Source: Annona cherimola (lineage: Eukaryota; Streptophyta; Magnoliopsida; Magnoliales; Annonaceae). Taken from it: a stretch of 64,000 nucleotides of DNA. Each line of letters starts with the position of its first letter. Within the stretch, counting starts at the first letter, position 1. Below the pieces are notes generated by a model that was not told the origin of the DNA, did no database searches, and saw only the letters and a list, made by a program, of their open reading frames with translations. Of the stretch, positions 47,205-59,500 are shown piece after piece. Made by a program: the position numbers and the translations under genes. The stretch spans positions 123,846,564-123,910,563 of the forward strand of contig CM059971.1 of assembly GCA_030490835.1 (NCBI GenBank), given 5' to 3'.

Positions 47205-48624
47205 AGAAGATAAATATCGTTCATCATGAAGTTTTATCAGCTGATGGTGAAAGGCCATCCTCCATCCGAGCTACCAGCTGATCCACATCTACCTTCTTAA
47301 AAGATCGATACCCATTCAAATCGCTTCCATAATCCATACCATCCGAGCTCGCCTCGTGCAACTACAGGCCGTCAGATCAAAGCAAAAAGTCAACGGAAAA
47401 GTCGTACGTCCCCGTCCGTGCCTGCATCCGCCTCCACGCGCATTTTCGCTTTTTTTCTAGCCACCCCAATTTTTCCAGTTTTGCTCTTGTTGTCTAATTA
47501 TTTTTCTTTTCAGCCTATTTATTTATATCATTTCATAATAATCACATAATTTTGAGAATATTTTTTTCTCAATTTGCATGAAATCCTGAGATACCATTAA
47601 AATAAATTTATGTGCCACATGGCTGTTGTTGATACGGTCAGTAGTACTCCCATCATCAACCCAAAGGCTGTCTGAAAGATCTTGTCCGTTAGGTTCCAAA
47701 AATCGGTGGATGCTGCAGCTGTCACATCACACCGGCCGTGTATCGTTGGGAATTGAAATGGAATCGTTCCGTGTCTCGCTAAATTACTTTTTTTTTTTTT
47801 TTTGTCGTCCGAGGAACAAATCAGCATCCGCAATAAATGCTGTCCACTTGAATTGTAATCTGATGGGAAGGATTGGCAGCAATCTGGTAGGATATTTATG
47901 TGTCTATTGAATGCTTTAAAATATGTAGGGTAGATTTTTAATTTTATATCAATTTAGTATGCTATTTTGTATTGAGTACCAGTGTAGAAGGGCAATTCTT
48001 GAACTATTACAAACCAACCAAGCCAATGAGCCTCTATCGAGATGGCTTCTCAAAACAGCAATGCTGTGAGAAAGGCTGGCCGATATAGCAAGTGCGGAGG
48101 GGTTTAGGACACTCAATGTGTAAGTTTCAACCTTTTTGACTTTTTGTTCCTTTGTTTTTTTTTTTTTTTGCCTTCACGTGCTGATAATGAGACATTTCCC
48201 AACGCTTTCAGCTAAAGCATCTCTTCCAGTCACTGTATATTTTCCTAATCTCCACCAACTAGTTTGGCTACCTCTCCTAAGATTAGTCTTGTCACGGGTA
48301 ATAAAAATTATACTAACAAAAAGTTGTATCAGATGAAAATAAAAGTAAATAAAAAAAAATTCTAAACATGGTATTTGTAATGAAAAATGATGTACACATT
48401 ATTTTATCAATGGATAATGGAACATGTCACTTGGTCGCCATTTATTGGCCAATTGAAATATGTACGATTGCCTTATTTTAACGAGTGCCCACAGATCAAA
48501 AAAGGATAACTTTTGTATATTTTAAATTTTAAAATTGAAACGGCATGAACCTCAACTCGAAAAAATAAATCCGCACAATTCAACACCAAACAAAGTCACA
48601 CTTTTTATGGTCAAATTTTTTGTA
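47205..48624. other. intergenic, no gene seen
   Basis: Balanced composition 47220-47480 and 47610-48060, but no readable domain. T runs at about 47789 and 48157. Confidence 0.5.
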
Positions 48625-48855
48625 AGGGCTGTTTATTAACACATAAAAATTTTTAATTTAAATTTTTTTATTAAATAAAGTTGTTTTATTTTTTAATTAT
48701 TTCTTCACATCTTTATATACTTTCTAACTTTTTAATTATTTCTATACAATTACTTATGCATCTAACATATTTGTTTTAAATTTATTTTTTTTACTCTTCA
48801 TATTTCTGTCACATTATATTATTTTCACATTTCAAGTATGATTTATCACTTTCAA
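48625..48855. mobile_element. Tourist-like MITE
   Basis: Left end GGGCTGTTTATTAACAC, right end TTATCACTTTCAAGACACAACC. Family interior in C/T-rich orientation. Confidence 0.6.
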
Positions 48856-50135
48856 GACACAACCTAAACATATCAACTATGTTTAACCCTATCTTAAAAA
48901 TACACATAACATTTTCAAAATCTCAAACACATCTACTATATTTGCATATAATTCCAAAAATGCACATTCTGTTCCAAATTTTAATAAACATCATTAACCT
49001 ATATGTGAAATTACCAACATACTAATCAAATTTAGGTTAGATTAAAAAATTTTGAATATCATAGTTCAATATTACCCTAATTACACAGGAGCTATAAATT
49101 TGTAAAGTCTTAATTTTATTCTACTTTCATTTTATTTCGTATTTTATTATTTTATATTAGAGGTATCTTAGTCATTTATGAAAATATACCAAAATTGAAA
49201 CAAAGATCAGTTAACTTAATACCTAATAGACTTTAATAGAATGGGTATTTTTGACATTAAATACGTATATAGTAAATATATTTAGAATTTTTAAGTTTTG
49301 AATTTGAATCGAAGAAAGTAAATACATTCAGAGAAAGCTAAAAAAACAGTCGCAGTTTGTCACAGCTAAGCTGGACCTAATCCAACAAAGAAAAAAGTGC
49401 TTTTCCACATGCTTGTTTGGTGGCCTAGATAAACATACCCGCTCGCAAAACGCATTTTTGACACTTATACTTTGCCCAAAATACACACCGTTTATCCTCC
49501 TGTCTGATATTTTCCTTAGAATGTGAAATAATTTCGTCTAACGGGCGAGAGAAAAAGACAAAATTAAAAATGTCCACATTTTTTTCAAGATCCTGCCGAC
49601 GGTTTTGGGATCTGCCGGACTGGCTAGGCGGACCGTCAGCCGTCCTCTACGTTTATATTATATTTCACTTGCACATTTAAGTGGTGGAACGTCTATATCA
49701 TGACCCTAAATATTCTAGATGGGCTCATGCCAACTTTTAATTATCAATAGATTATGAATGGTAGCGAAGAGTTTTTTTTTTTTTTTTTTCAAAAAAATGT
49801 CTTCACTTCTTTGCTATAATGATAATAAATAAGTTTATCTACATAAAAAAATGATAATATAAAAGTTTATCAAAAATATCAGTAAAGCTTCATGTTCTGT
49901 CAAATAATCCGTCCTCATTAAAAATTAGTACGGACAATGGTAAAAAATTATTTTATTTATTTGGCAATATGAGTTAAGATGATTAATCAACGGATCGGAT
50001 CTTGGATGAATTCCTCCGAAGGGAAGAATATGCTGGAGGAGGCGGTCGGCGTTTAGGCGAGGAGGCCGCCCGCGGAATCAGGAAGCGGACGCGAGTCACG
50101 AGTCACGACACAGAAACAAACTAGAAAAGTAGAAA
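48856..50135. other. intergenic, distal upstream of the TPS-like gene
   Basis: AT-rich, becoming GC-richer from 49990. A T run at about 49771-49789. No gene. Confidence 0.5.
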
Positions 50136-50401
50136 ACGTGGACTTATGACGTCATGTGTGACGTCGCCGTAAAGTGCCGATCCTTATCCGCAGAACGTGC
50201 CCCCCAAACTAACCACGTGTTGGAAGGCAGGTCCACCGAACCCAAGGACTCGTGTGGGGCCGACCTGCCTCCGCCCGCCTTTGAAATGCGACGATCTGCG
50301 GGCGACCGTCATCCTACGTGGCGCTGTCCTTGACTGAAGAAATGCGGAGGACGGGCGGATGATGCGATGCACCGGCGTGCGCATGATCGACGGACCACGT
50401 G
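50136..50401. promoter_or_regulatory. ACGT-core cluster with an as-1-like pair, upstream of the TPS-like gene
   Basis: Seven ACGT cores lie in 266 bp, at 50136, 50149, 50161, 50195, 50215, 50316 and 50397. Two are CACGTG G-boxes (50214-50219 and 50396-50401). Two TGACG words, TGACGTCA at 50147 and TGACGTC at 50159, start exactly 12 bp apart, the spacing of the as-1 element bound by TGA-class bZIP factors. The cluster is about 530-800 bp upstream of the TATA box. Control of the TPS-like gene is inferred from position only. Confidence 0.55.
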
Positions 50402-50930
50402 ATGCCAACTGTAGTCCGTCTGCCAGCCTGGCCAACCTTATCCAATATTCCCTTCCGTGTTTTTTTCCTTTTTTATTTCCCATTAGCCGGCAGCTGCCGT
50501 CCATTAGCTGGCCGCTACTGGGGTCACAAATGGATTATAAACGTCTCCATGATCCACACCGTTGATTTGCAAATAAGCGTGTAAATAGATATATTTGGGA
50601 AACTTTAATCACAGCCCAGCGCCTCTGTTTCTTGGTTATTGTTGTTGGTAGGGAAGGGATCTGCCGCAGAGCACAAACGTTACATGGAGCATCAGTGCTA
50701 TTTATTAGTTTGTAGTTTCTTATTTAGACAACTTAGAATTAGATGAACGGAAGAAAAAAATAGTTAGATTTATGTCGAATAAAATTTATTGGGGATTAAT
50801 TAAAAAAGGCAAAAAGGGGCGGGGGAATGGATAGGGCATTTGCGGACGGTGTGGGGCCCACGCTGACATTGACTTGAGACAATGCAGTCTCTACAGCGCG
50901 AGTAGTGGAGCGAATTCATGACGAGAGTTT

Positions 50931-50936
50931 TATAAC
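50931..50936 (+). promoter_or_regulatory. candidate TATA box of the TPS-like gene
   Basis: TATAAC, preceded by TTT, lies 637 bp upstream of the ATG. Transcription would begin near 50960, giving a leader split by an intron. Confidence 0.5.
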
Positions 50937-50974
50937 TTAAAATGGGAAGAGGGAGGCCAAACCCTAGCATTTTC

Positions 50975-51013
50975 ATGTTCTGTTCTTCTGGAACGGGAAA
51001 GCAGAGAAAGTGA
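50975..51013 (+). other. short upstream open reading frame in the TPS leader
   Basis: ATG through TGA, 12 codons, in the first leader exon. It is the only ATG in the predicted spliced leader, so it could reduce translation of the main frame. It depends on the inferred transcription start lying upstream of 50975. Confidence 0.4.
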
Positions 51014-51073
51014 GAGGTCTCATTCTATCTTTGGATTTTCAAAAGATCTGAAAATCATTTCGGTGATTGTCCG

Positions 51074-51477
51074 GTAAATCTTCTTCGGTTTCCATCATTT
51101 CATTTCCTCTCTTTCTCTTTGCTTTTGCTGCTGTTGCTGTTTTCTTCGATGCTTTATATACATACACGTACATATATCGGGGTGCGAAAACATAGTTTCT
51201 TTTATTCTACTTCCCTAGTTAGAGTTCATGTCGGAACATTGATTTCTCTCTCGTATCTTAGATTCTCGTCAATCCCTACACGGGTTCTTTTCTTCGGATC
51301 TTGTTTTATACCCTCCCATAGAAATTTCGAGTCTTTCGAGCATCGGCTAGTTATGGAAACGCTCTTCTCGTCTTTTGGATTTGATTGCCCGGTGGTTCTT
51401 TTTTTCTTATTCTTGTGAGTGAATTGTTGGTTTTAATGCCCTCTTTCCTTTTTTTTTTATTTCTTTTTTGGGAGCAG
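51074..51477 (+). other. predicted leader (5' UTR) intron of the TPS-like gene
   Basis: Donor GTAAATC at 51074 follows GATTGTCCG. The acceptor is a T-rich tract ending in GGGAGCAG at 51477. The interval is T-rich like an intron, while the flanking parts are not. Not confirmed by transcript data. Confidence 0.55.
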
Positions 51478-51567
51478 AGATTTCTGTAATTATACAACCG
51501 CGGCGCAACAAAAGAAGCATAGGCTTCCCGTTTTGGGTGTCAAGAATTTTCTATATAGATAGAGAAA

Positions 51568-54500
51568 ATGTTGTCAAAATCATACACCAATCTGTTAGAT
51601 CTGGCCTCTGGGAATTTCCCGGCAATGGGCCGTGAAAGGAAGCCCCGACTCCCTCGTGTAATGACTGTTCCTGGGATTGTTTCTGAATTGGACGACGATC
51701 ACAGCGTGGCTTCGGATGTGCCATCTTCAGTTGCGCAGGATCGGATAATCATTGTTGCCAACCAGCTACCTGTGAAAGCCAAAAGGCGGCCTGATAACAA
51801 GAGCTGGAGTTTCAGTTGGGATGAGGATTCTTTGCTGCTGCAGCTGAAAGATGGATTGCCTGAAGACATGGAGGTCATCTATGTTGGTTCTTTGAAGGTT
51901 GAGGTTGATGTAAACGAACAGGATGACGTCTCACAGACCCTGTTGGACAGATTCAAATGTGTACCTGCATTCCTCCCCACAAATATTCTGTCCAAATTTT
52001 ACCACGGGTTCTGCAAGCAGCAGCTGTGGCCACTGTTCCATTACATGCTTCCTTTCTCAGCTGAACATGGCGGGAGATTCGATCGGTCATTGTGGGAGGC
52101 TTATGTGTCTGCTAACAAGATCTTTGCACAGAAGGTAATTGAGGTGATAAACCCTGAAGATGATTATGTATGGATCCATGACTATCATCTGGTGGTGCTA
52201 CCTACCTTCTTGAGGCGGCGGTTCAACAGGCTTCGGATGGGGTTCTTTCTCCACAGTCCGTTCCCTTCATCTGAGATCTACAGGACCCTTCCTGTCAGAG
52301 AAGAAATCCTGAAGGCACTCCTGAACTCAGATTTGATCGGTTTCCACACCTTTGACTATGCCCGGCATTTCCTTTCTTGTTGCAGCCGGATGCTGGGTTT
52401 GGAGTACCAGTCGAAGAGGGGTTATATTGAGTTGGAATACTATGGACGTACAGTTGGGATCAAGATCATGCCAGTTGGTGTTCATATGGGTCAGATTGAA
52501 TCAGTGCTGAGACTTGCAGATGAGGAGTGGCGGGTAGAGGAGCTTAAACAACAGTTCCAAGGGAAGACCGTGTTGCTTGGTGTTGATGACATGGATATTT
52601 TCAAAGGTATCAATTTAAAGCTTTTGGCAATGGAACAAATGCTTAGGCAGCACCCGAAGTGGCAGGGGAAGGCAGTCTTGGTGCAGATTGTGAATCCTGC
52701 CAGGGGCAAGGGGAAAGATCTTGAGGAAATACAGGCAGAAATACAAGTAACCTGCAAGAGGATCAATGAAGAGTTTGGCCAGCCTGGTTATAAACCAGTT
52801 GTTTTCATTGATCAACCAGTCTCCATCAGTGAAAGGATTGCTTTCTATACAATTGCAGAATGTGTTGTTGTTACCGCAGTTAGGGATGGAATGAACCTTA
52901 CACCCTATGAGTACATTGTCTGTAGAGAGGGAATTTCAGGGTCTGAGTCTGGTTCATGCTGTCCAAAGAAGAGCATGTTGGTGGTTTCAGAGTTTATTGG
53001 GTGTTCTCCATCACTGAGTGGGGCAATCCGGGTTAACCCATGGAATGTGGAAACAACAGCTGAGGCAATGAATGAGGCAATCTCAATGGCCGAGGGAGAG
53101 AAGCAGTTGAGGCATGAGAAGCATTATAGATATGTTAGCACGCATGATGTTGCTTATTGGGCACGGAGCTTCATGCAGGACATGGAGAGAACTTGCAAAG
53201 ACCATTTCAGGAGAAGATGTTGGGGAATTGGTTTCAGTTTTGGTTTCAGGGTGGTGGCCCTTGATACTAATTTCAAGAAGCTGTCGATTGATAGCATTGT
53301 CTCAGCATACGAAAGAGCTAAGAATCGGGCTATTCTATTGGATTATGATGGCACTGTCATGTCTCAAACCTCCATCAACAAGACCCCTAGTGCTGAAGTC
53401 TTGTCCATCCTAAATACACTCTGTAGCGATCCAAAGAATGTTGTCTTCATTGTCAGCGGGAGAGGAAGGGAGAGCTTAGGAAAGTGGTTTTCTCCGTGCG
53501 AGAAGCTAGGAATTGCAGCTGAACATGGTTATTTCATGAGGTACATTACCAATCAGGTCACTCCATGTATGTTTCTTCTAATATCTTAATCACTCATCTA
53601 ATATCGCAATTTTTCAGGTGGTCGCAGGACCTTGTGTGGAAGATCTGTGGCCCAACTGCTGATTTTGGATGGATGCACATTGCTGAGCCAGTGATGAAAC
53701 TTTATACTGAATCTACAGATGGTTCCTATATTGAAACGAAAGAGAGTGCATTAGTTTGGCACCATGGAGATGCTGATCCAGGATTTGGATCTGCACAGGC
53801 AAAGGAGATGCTAGATCATCTGGAAAGTGTTTTGGCAAATGAACCAGTTGCTGTCAAGAGTGGTCAGTTCATCATAGAAGTGAAACCTCAGGTATGTCTT
53901 CTTTTCTCTTTGATGCTGTTCACTTATTTCTGCCATATATTCTACGTGAGTCGGAGATAGTATGTCACATACACTGGTTTTGACACGGTCATAGAAATAC
54001 AGTTTGCAGCAATTAAAAGGACAATTATGTAATCCAGGAGCAACCTATTGTCTAATAATTTGCCATTATGACTCAGTTGACTCTCAAAAATGACCTAATT
54101 CGTGGAACATACCTGAGATACCTAATTTCATTCCATTCCTTTTGCTATGTGCCTCTGCCTGGACAACTCTGCGTATTTAACCCTATGGATATCCTTATCA
54201 AAACAGTTGAAGTTGGTTTGCAAAAAAGAGAGAGAGACACACACACAGAGACACAGGCACAACAAAAGTCTCCAGGCATTTGCTTTAGATTATATGAAAA
54301 ATTTTAGCTTTCGCAAAGATCCATCTGTGGGATGCTGTAAACTACCCACTGGCAACTCTGGACAACAGATTATGTTACCCTTTTTGAAGTCTCTCTTTCC
54401 TAGCCATACCAGGAACAGTCTAGAATTTTTGATGTCTCCGATACAGTTTTGATACCGATGCTGAAAGCCTGCATGTGGAAATTTTTTATATCCTTGTCGC

Positions 54501-55238
54501 CCATTTGCTTTCCTATTAGGTTATTTTTTATTTCTGGCATCTTGTGCAGCATTACCAATTTATGATTCAGTTTTTGACATGCAGAGTTGGATGTAACGAT
54601 GCAAAGTTTCATATATGGGTTTGTGATCACATGATAATAATTGAATAGTAACTATATTTCATCTGACCTCAATCTGATGCCATTGACAATGATGGTAATG
54701 CCATAATAACAGATCAATCTGGCAACCTTTCTCTGAATTCTATACAGCAGATGAAACCAAATTGTTAAATGAATAAATGAATGTATAGCTTGTCAAAAGA
54801 ATTCTGGGTGATAGACCATGATCAGCAGATAAAGTGACAATCTGGAGGCAGAGATACCTAATGAAAATGACTGGCAGGTGGTTTGTTCGGATAGAGCTTG
54901 TTCTGAGTCCATCTTGTTATTTTTTTTCTCAGGGAGTCAGCAAAGGCCTGGTTACCGAAAAGATCTTATCATCAATGGCTGAGACAGGAAGGCAACCTGA
55001 TTTTGTTTTATGCATAGGTAATGATAGATCAGATGAGGATATGTTTGAAGTTATTAGTGCCAAGGCAAGGGGTTCGTTCTCCAGCATGGCAGTATATGCT
55101 TGTACAGTTGGCCAGAAGCCGAGCAAAGCGGAATACTATGTTGATGACACAGCCGAGGTGATAATGATGCTCCAAGAACTTGCTGAAGCCACTGATCAGC
55201 CACCGTCACCTCATTCAGATAGTGAGGGTTCTCCTTGA
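51568..55238 (+). CDS. class II trehalose-6-phosphate synthase-like protein (AtTPS7 type)
   Basis: Three coding exons: 51568-53540, 53618-53891 and 54933-55238, with introns of 77 and 1041 bp (GT..AG, phases 2 and 0). The 850-residue product is full length for the family. The N-terminus MLSKSYTNLLDLASGNFP is the class II signature. The glycosyltransferase-20 domain (about 59-545) has HDYH (204-207) and DGMNLTPYEY (440-449). The UDP-glucose loop is SWDEDSLLLQL (83-93) instead of the glycine loop of active enzymes. GVDDMDIFKG (338-347) keeps Lys346 but has Asp341 where E. coli OtsA has its catalytic Arg. Gln66 replaces the usual Arg of VANRLP. The phosphatase-like domain has LDYDGT (591-596), SGR (630-632) and GNDRSDED (778-785). 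Class II proteins are generally regarded as regulatory and mostly without synthase activity; that is expected here. Confidence 0.95.
53541..53617 (+). other. short first coding intron of the TPS-like gene
   Basis: 77 bp, GTACAT...TTTTTCAG. If retained, the frame continues for 15 codons to a stop at 53587-53589, truncating the phosphatase-like domain after its second motif. The 274-bp exon that follows restores the family alignment (WSQDLVWKICG...). Confidence 0.9.
53892..54932 (+). other. second coding intron of the TPS-like gene
   Basis: 1041 bp, GTATGT...TTTTTTTCTCAG. Contains a short GA/CA microsatellite at about 54228-54260. No coding content. Confidence 0.9.
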
Positions 55239-56566
55239 AATCCTCCGTTGTAGTGACATTCAAGCATCTGAGCAAAGAAAATCCACCCAGGATGAAGTTA
55301 GCAGCCAAAAGAAACTTCCGCCCATTGATAAAAAGGGTCTTGTGTTTTTCACCGGCAAAAAGCAATCAACTAACTTTTGCTTCTCACCTGGCCAAAGAAG
55401 AATCATTTATTTTCAAAGGGGAGGAGAACCGAATATTGAAATTCGGCTAGTAAGGGAATGCGGTTTCCAACCTTGCTTACATGCAGTTTCAAGGCATTAA
55501 CCTGGACAGGATTTAGCCGATGGTAGACGGTTGGGCTAAAATGATTTTTTTTTTTTTCGTATAGATTAAAAGGATTGTGAGGAAGACAACCTGTGTGTTG
55601 AGACTTAGGTGCTGCTGCAAGCAGAAGAGAGGGGAATCAAAAGGAATCGCAAAGAAGAAAATTTGGGCCTTTCTTCAGATTGAATATTGCTGTTAATATT
55701 GTTCCATTTCCATTTTTGCACTAAAATTCTTTGGTTTTTTCTCGTGGCCCTGATTGATCATAATCCAGTGCATGTAAAGTTAGGGAAGTATTTTTTTTTT
55801 TGCACGAAAACCTGAGCGTTGGAAACTTGTTCTTGGCTAGATCACTTTTACCCTTGGAATTTCTCTCAAAATGGAGATGTATACTTGTCACAATGAGAAA
55901 ACAACAGTAACAGGGAATCTGGTGACTAAGAAGACCTTTTCAATAGTTCTGCCGTTACGGCAGCCCTCTTATTATTATTATTTTTTTCGCACTCCATTTT
56001 CGAGCATGTTGGAAAACTAGACAGGATGGGAATTTAAAGGCAATTGTCCATTCGTTAATCTGTTCATATTCTTCTCCATAGAAGCATTATTCTGCTTCCC
56101 TCAGTCATGTACCTTGGGGTGCTCAGATCATCCCTTCATGTGTAAAAATTTTCAAACACAATGTTTAGAATCCAAGGATGTACCAAAACGTGTGCAGTAC
56201 AGTAATGGAATTCTGCCATCACAGCAACAGAACGTATGGGCATGTTTGCATGCTCAATCATCAGGCATATTTCATTTTGGTAAGTCGGAAACTAGAATAA
56301 GAGATGGCAATGAGTTAAAACCACTTGCGCTCCGAAGCTTGAGTTCATTTGTCTAATGATCATCTTGTTCTAATTCTCATCAGGCCTGCTAATAAAGAGC
56401 TTCCACAGATATGAACAACACAAGCTCACCAAATCAATTACAAGGTTCACCTAAGCAATGTATTCACTCTCTGCAGAATTCTCTTCTATGGGTTCTTCCC
56501 TTGTCACAGCAGAAGGGTTCTCCTCTTTTGTAGATCTATATCAGTAAAATGGAGGGAACAGGTGCT
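55239..56566. other. 3' flanks of two convergent genes
   Basis: 55239 to roughly 55800 is the expected 3' UTR and terminator zone of the TPS-like gene. About 56400-56566 is that of the RSZ gene on the other strand. No separate gene is supported between the two stops, which are 1.3 kb apart. Confidence 0.6.
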
Positions 56567-59500
56567 TTAATCATATCCATTGGCATATGAACTCTTTTTA
56601 TCAAGCCGAGGAGATTTGCTATAGTGACGTCGAGGAGATCTGCTATAGTGACCCCGAGGTGATCTGCTACGCCGAGGAGATCTACTGTAGTAACGCCGAG
56701 GAGACCTGCTATTCAGTTCTTAGAGGGCTGAGTCTATCAATAGAATAAATAAAACAAAACTAGCACGTATAAGGCTATAAGCTTTTGACAAAGATGCAAG
56801 TAATGCAATGACAACAACTGCAGTTTTATTTTAGACATACTTGCGGCTGGACCTGTAACGTGGACTTGGGCTACGCCTGTATGAATTTCGTGCTCGACAT
56901 TCTCGAGCAAAATGTCCAGTTCCACCACAATCGTAACACCTAACGTCACTGCTTTCCCTCCCAAGTGTACGACCACTTCCATAATTCCTAGACATCTCCA
57001 CTCGCCATCCATGTTTCCCTGCCAAAAAGCATATCAACAATTTATTGTTTCATACAGTATAACAAATTCATCAAAATAAAGCAGGGAAGGAATGATCATA
57101 GAGAATGGCCGCACTAGTACATACAGTTCACCCATTTTCATCATTATATGAACCAAAACTGTCATACTTTTCCTTTCCTTTACAACAAAGCCTACTGTGC
57201 TGCATTTTCCAACCCATCTCTCATTATTGTTTCAAGTTGCTAACCATCATCCCAAAGCTGAAGCAAATGAAGGATAGAATGACACTGCTTGCAAGCTTCT
57301 ATACCAACATATAATTACCAAATATTTCATGTAGACAATGGAAACTTGTTAAGCCTATGTTAGATTTTATTTTATTTTCTGTTGCGACATTTATGATATG
57401 ATAGCAGTTGCCACACAGGCTAGTTTTGAATTGAAGGCTAAAAATTACTTTTAGGCTTTCTTCGATCAATATATTCCTACCACATGCCTGATTCAGTCTG
57501 TAAGGGCCTACTACAATCCTCGTTTTCCCAAATACACATGGAAGTGCTCCTACGTCAGCTTTGATACAAACTATCCTATTGATTTTCCTAAATATACATG
57601 GCAGTGCTTTTTTTTTTTTCTTAATCGGGTCACCTACCTTGGATGACTAGGTACCTGACCGAGGTATAGTCAACGAGGGCTTATGAGGCCATTACTAAAT
57701 ATACATGGCAGTGCTTTTTTTTTTTTTTTTTTCAATCGGGTCACCTACCTTGGATGACTAGGTACCTGACCAAGGTATAGTCAACGAGGGCTTATGAGGC
57801 CACTACTTCTACTCAACTTGGAACCCTGGACCTCTCTACCTTATACACTCTCATGTCAGCAGCATGGTCATGTAAGTGGTGACGCAGTGCTTCTGTGTCA
57901 GTGTTGATTCAAATTATCATATCAACTGATACAGGCTATGTAGTATTTACTAAAACAAGAAGGGTTGCTGCTATCAAATTAGGACATACTGCTATAAGAA
58001 GTAAGGCTCATCCAAAAGCCTAACTAAAGTGAGGTCCTGATAACTAATTCCCTTTCTGTTTTGGGGTAAAAGTACTACGGTTACTAGTAACTGGAATCTT
58101 TACCCCTAAAAGAACAAGACTACATATGCATACAAATAGCTCAACTGGATGCTGACATGAAGATAAAAAAATCCAACAAGAAGTTTCTTGATCATTGTTG
58201 ACTAAAATCCGGGTGTATCAGCATATGGTTTCAAAGTGAGCTGGCACCATTTGCATACTAGATAAGTAATGCCAGCTATCTGCATTCAGTCTTTTGCACG
58301 GTGGTATTTTCAGTGCAAATGGATCACTGATGTGGCGCATGACTGAGCTGACAATCACAACACATGATATAGACGTGTAGATCTTTCAATTAAAAAAAAA
58401 AAGAAAAAGACATGTACATCTTTGCCAGCTGTGTTGGTGGCAGTCCCCAACACCAGCCATGCTTAATGTAACTAGCTGAGAAGATGTTCCTTAGGAGTTC
58501 TGCAAGAACCTAATGAAATCTCCACATAATGGTAACTTTTAGGTAAAAATCACTTGAAAATACATTTGGTATTAATGTTGAGAATTATAGACTATATCGT
58601 CCAAGAAAAAATAGTTCCCGATTTTTAGAAAGCCATTTGCAAACAACATAAAAAGCTTTAGTTCTCAAGCCTCCAGATCAGTTGCAAAGTGGGGCTCTAT
58701 TACTTTAAATGTAGCTTTTTCAAACAGAAGAACACCAAACATATTCAAATTTTTTAAAACAAAAAAACTCATAAATTGGCCTGACAACAAAGACGTAAAC
58801 CAGATACCAAAATAATTCCATTTTTTTATCGTTCCCTATGATCAAATCTGTGGCATAAAAGTGAGCCCTGACAATGGTGACAGCATGTCCATGCATGAAA
58901 TGGAATGCAAGTGTATCATGGAAATGACAATATATCTAGAATAATAACCATAAAGATTACCTTTTAACATCTCAACATCTTAAGGCCTAAACTCGTAGAA
59001 CCATAACATGCTCAAACACTCAACCAGGGTCAGAGATAAAGATCGTCTAGTCCATTCAGCTAGATAAACATATCGCCACAAGACCATTCATTGTCCCATT
59101 AATGTTTTGGACCCGTGGTGATTAAAGAATACTAAAATGCATAAATTTGGGATCACAAAAGAAAGCCATATTATGACCAACATAATTATTTGTAATAATT
59201 GAAAGCTCCTCCATTGGAAAAAGGAAAAGTGTTGTTTCAATGTTTCGTTGAATTTGTGACGATCACTTCTTGGAGAGAAGTTCATTCCTCATCTCAGTCT
59301 AGCTTTGGCCATGTAGAGGCAAATCCTTCTAGTGTAGCTAGACGATCAAATTGGATTGTGGTTATGTTTTTCATGAGAACTGTTGATTATGTGATCAGAT
59401 GTGCATTTTAAGCGGCCATTTTATACTAATAAATGATTGTCCATTATCTCAATAAATTCGTAACTTTTCTTCAATTTGAAAATCCAGTTTCCATAAAACA

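Noticed and set aside
50184..50504. 106-codon minus-strand frame upstream of the TPS-like gene
   Set aside because: Basic, featureless product in a GC-rich promoter region that contains the ACGT cluster; more likely regulatory DNA.
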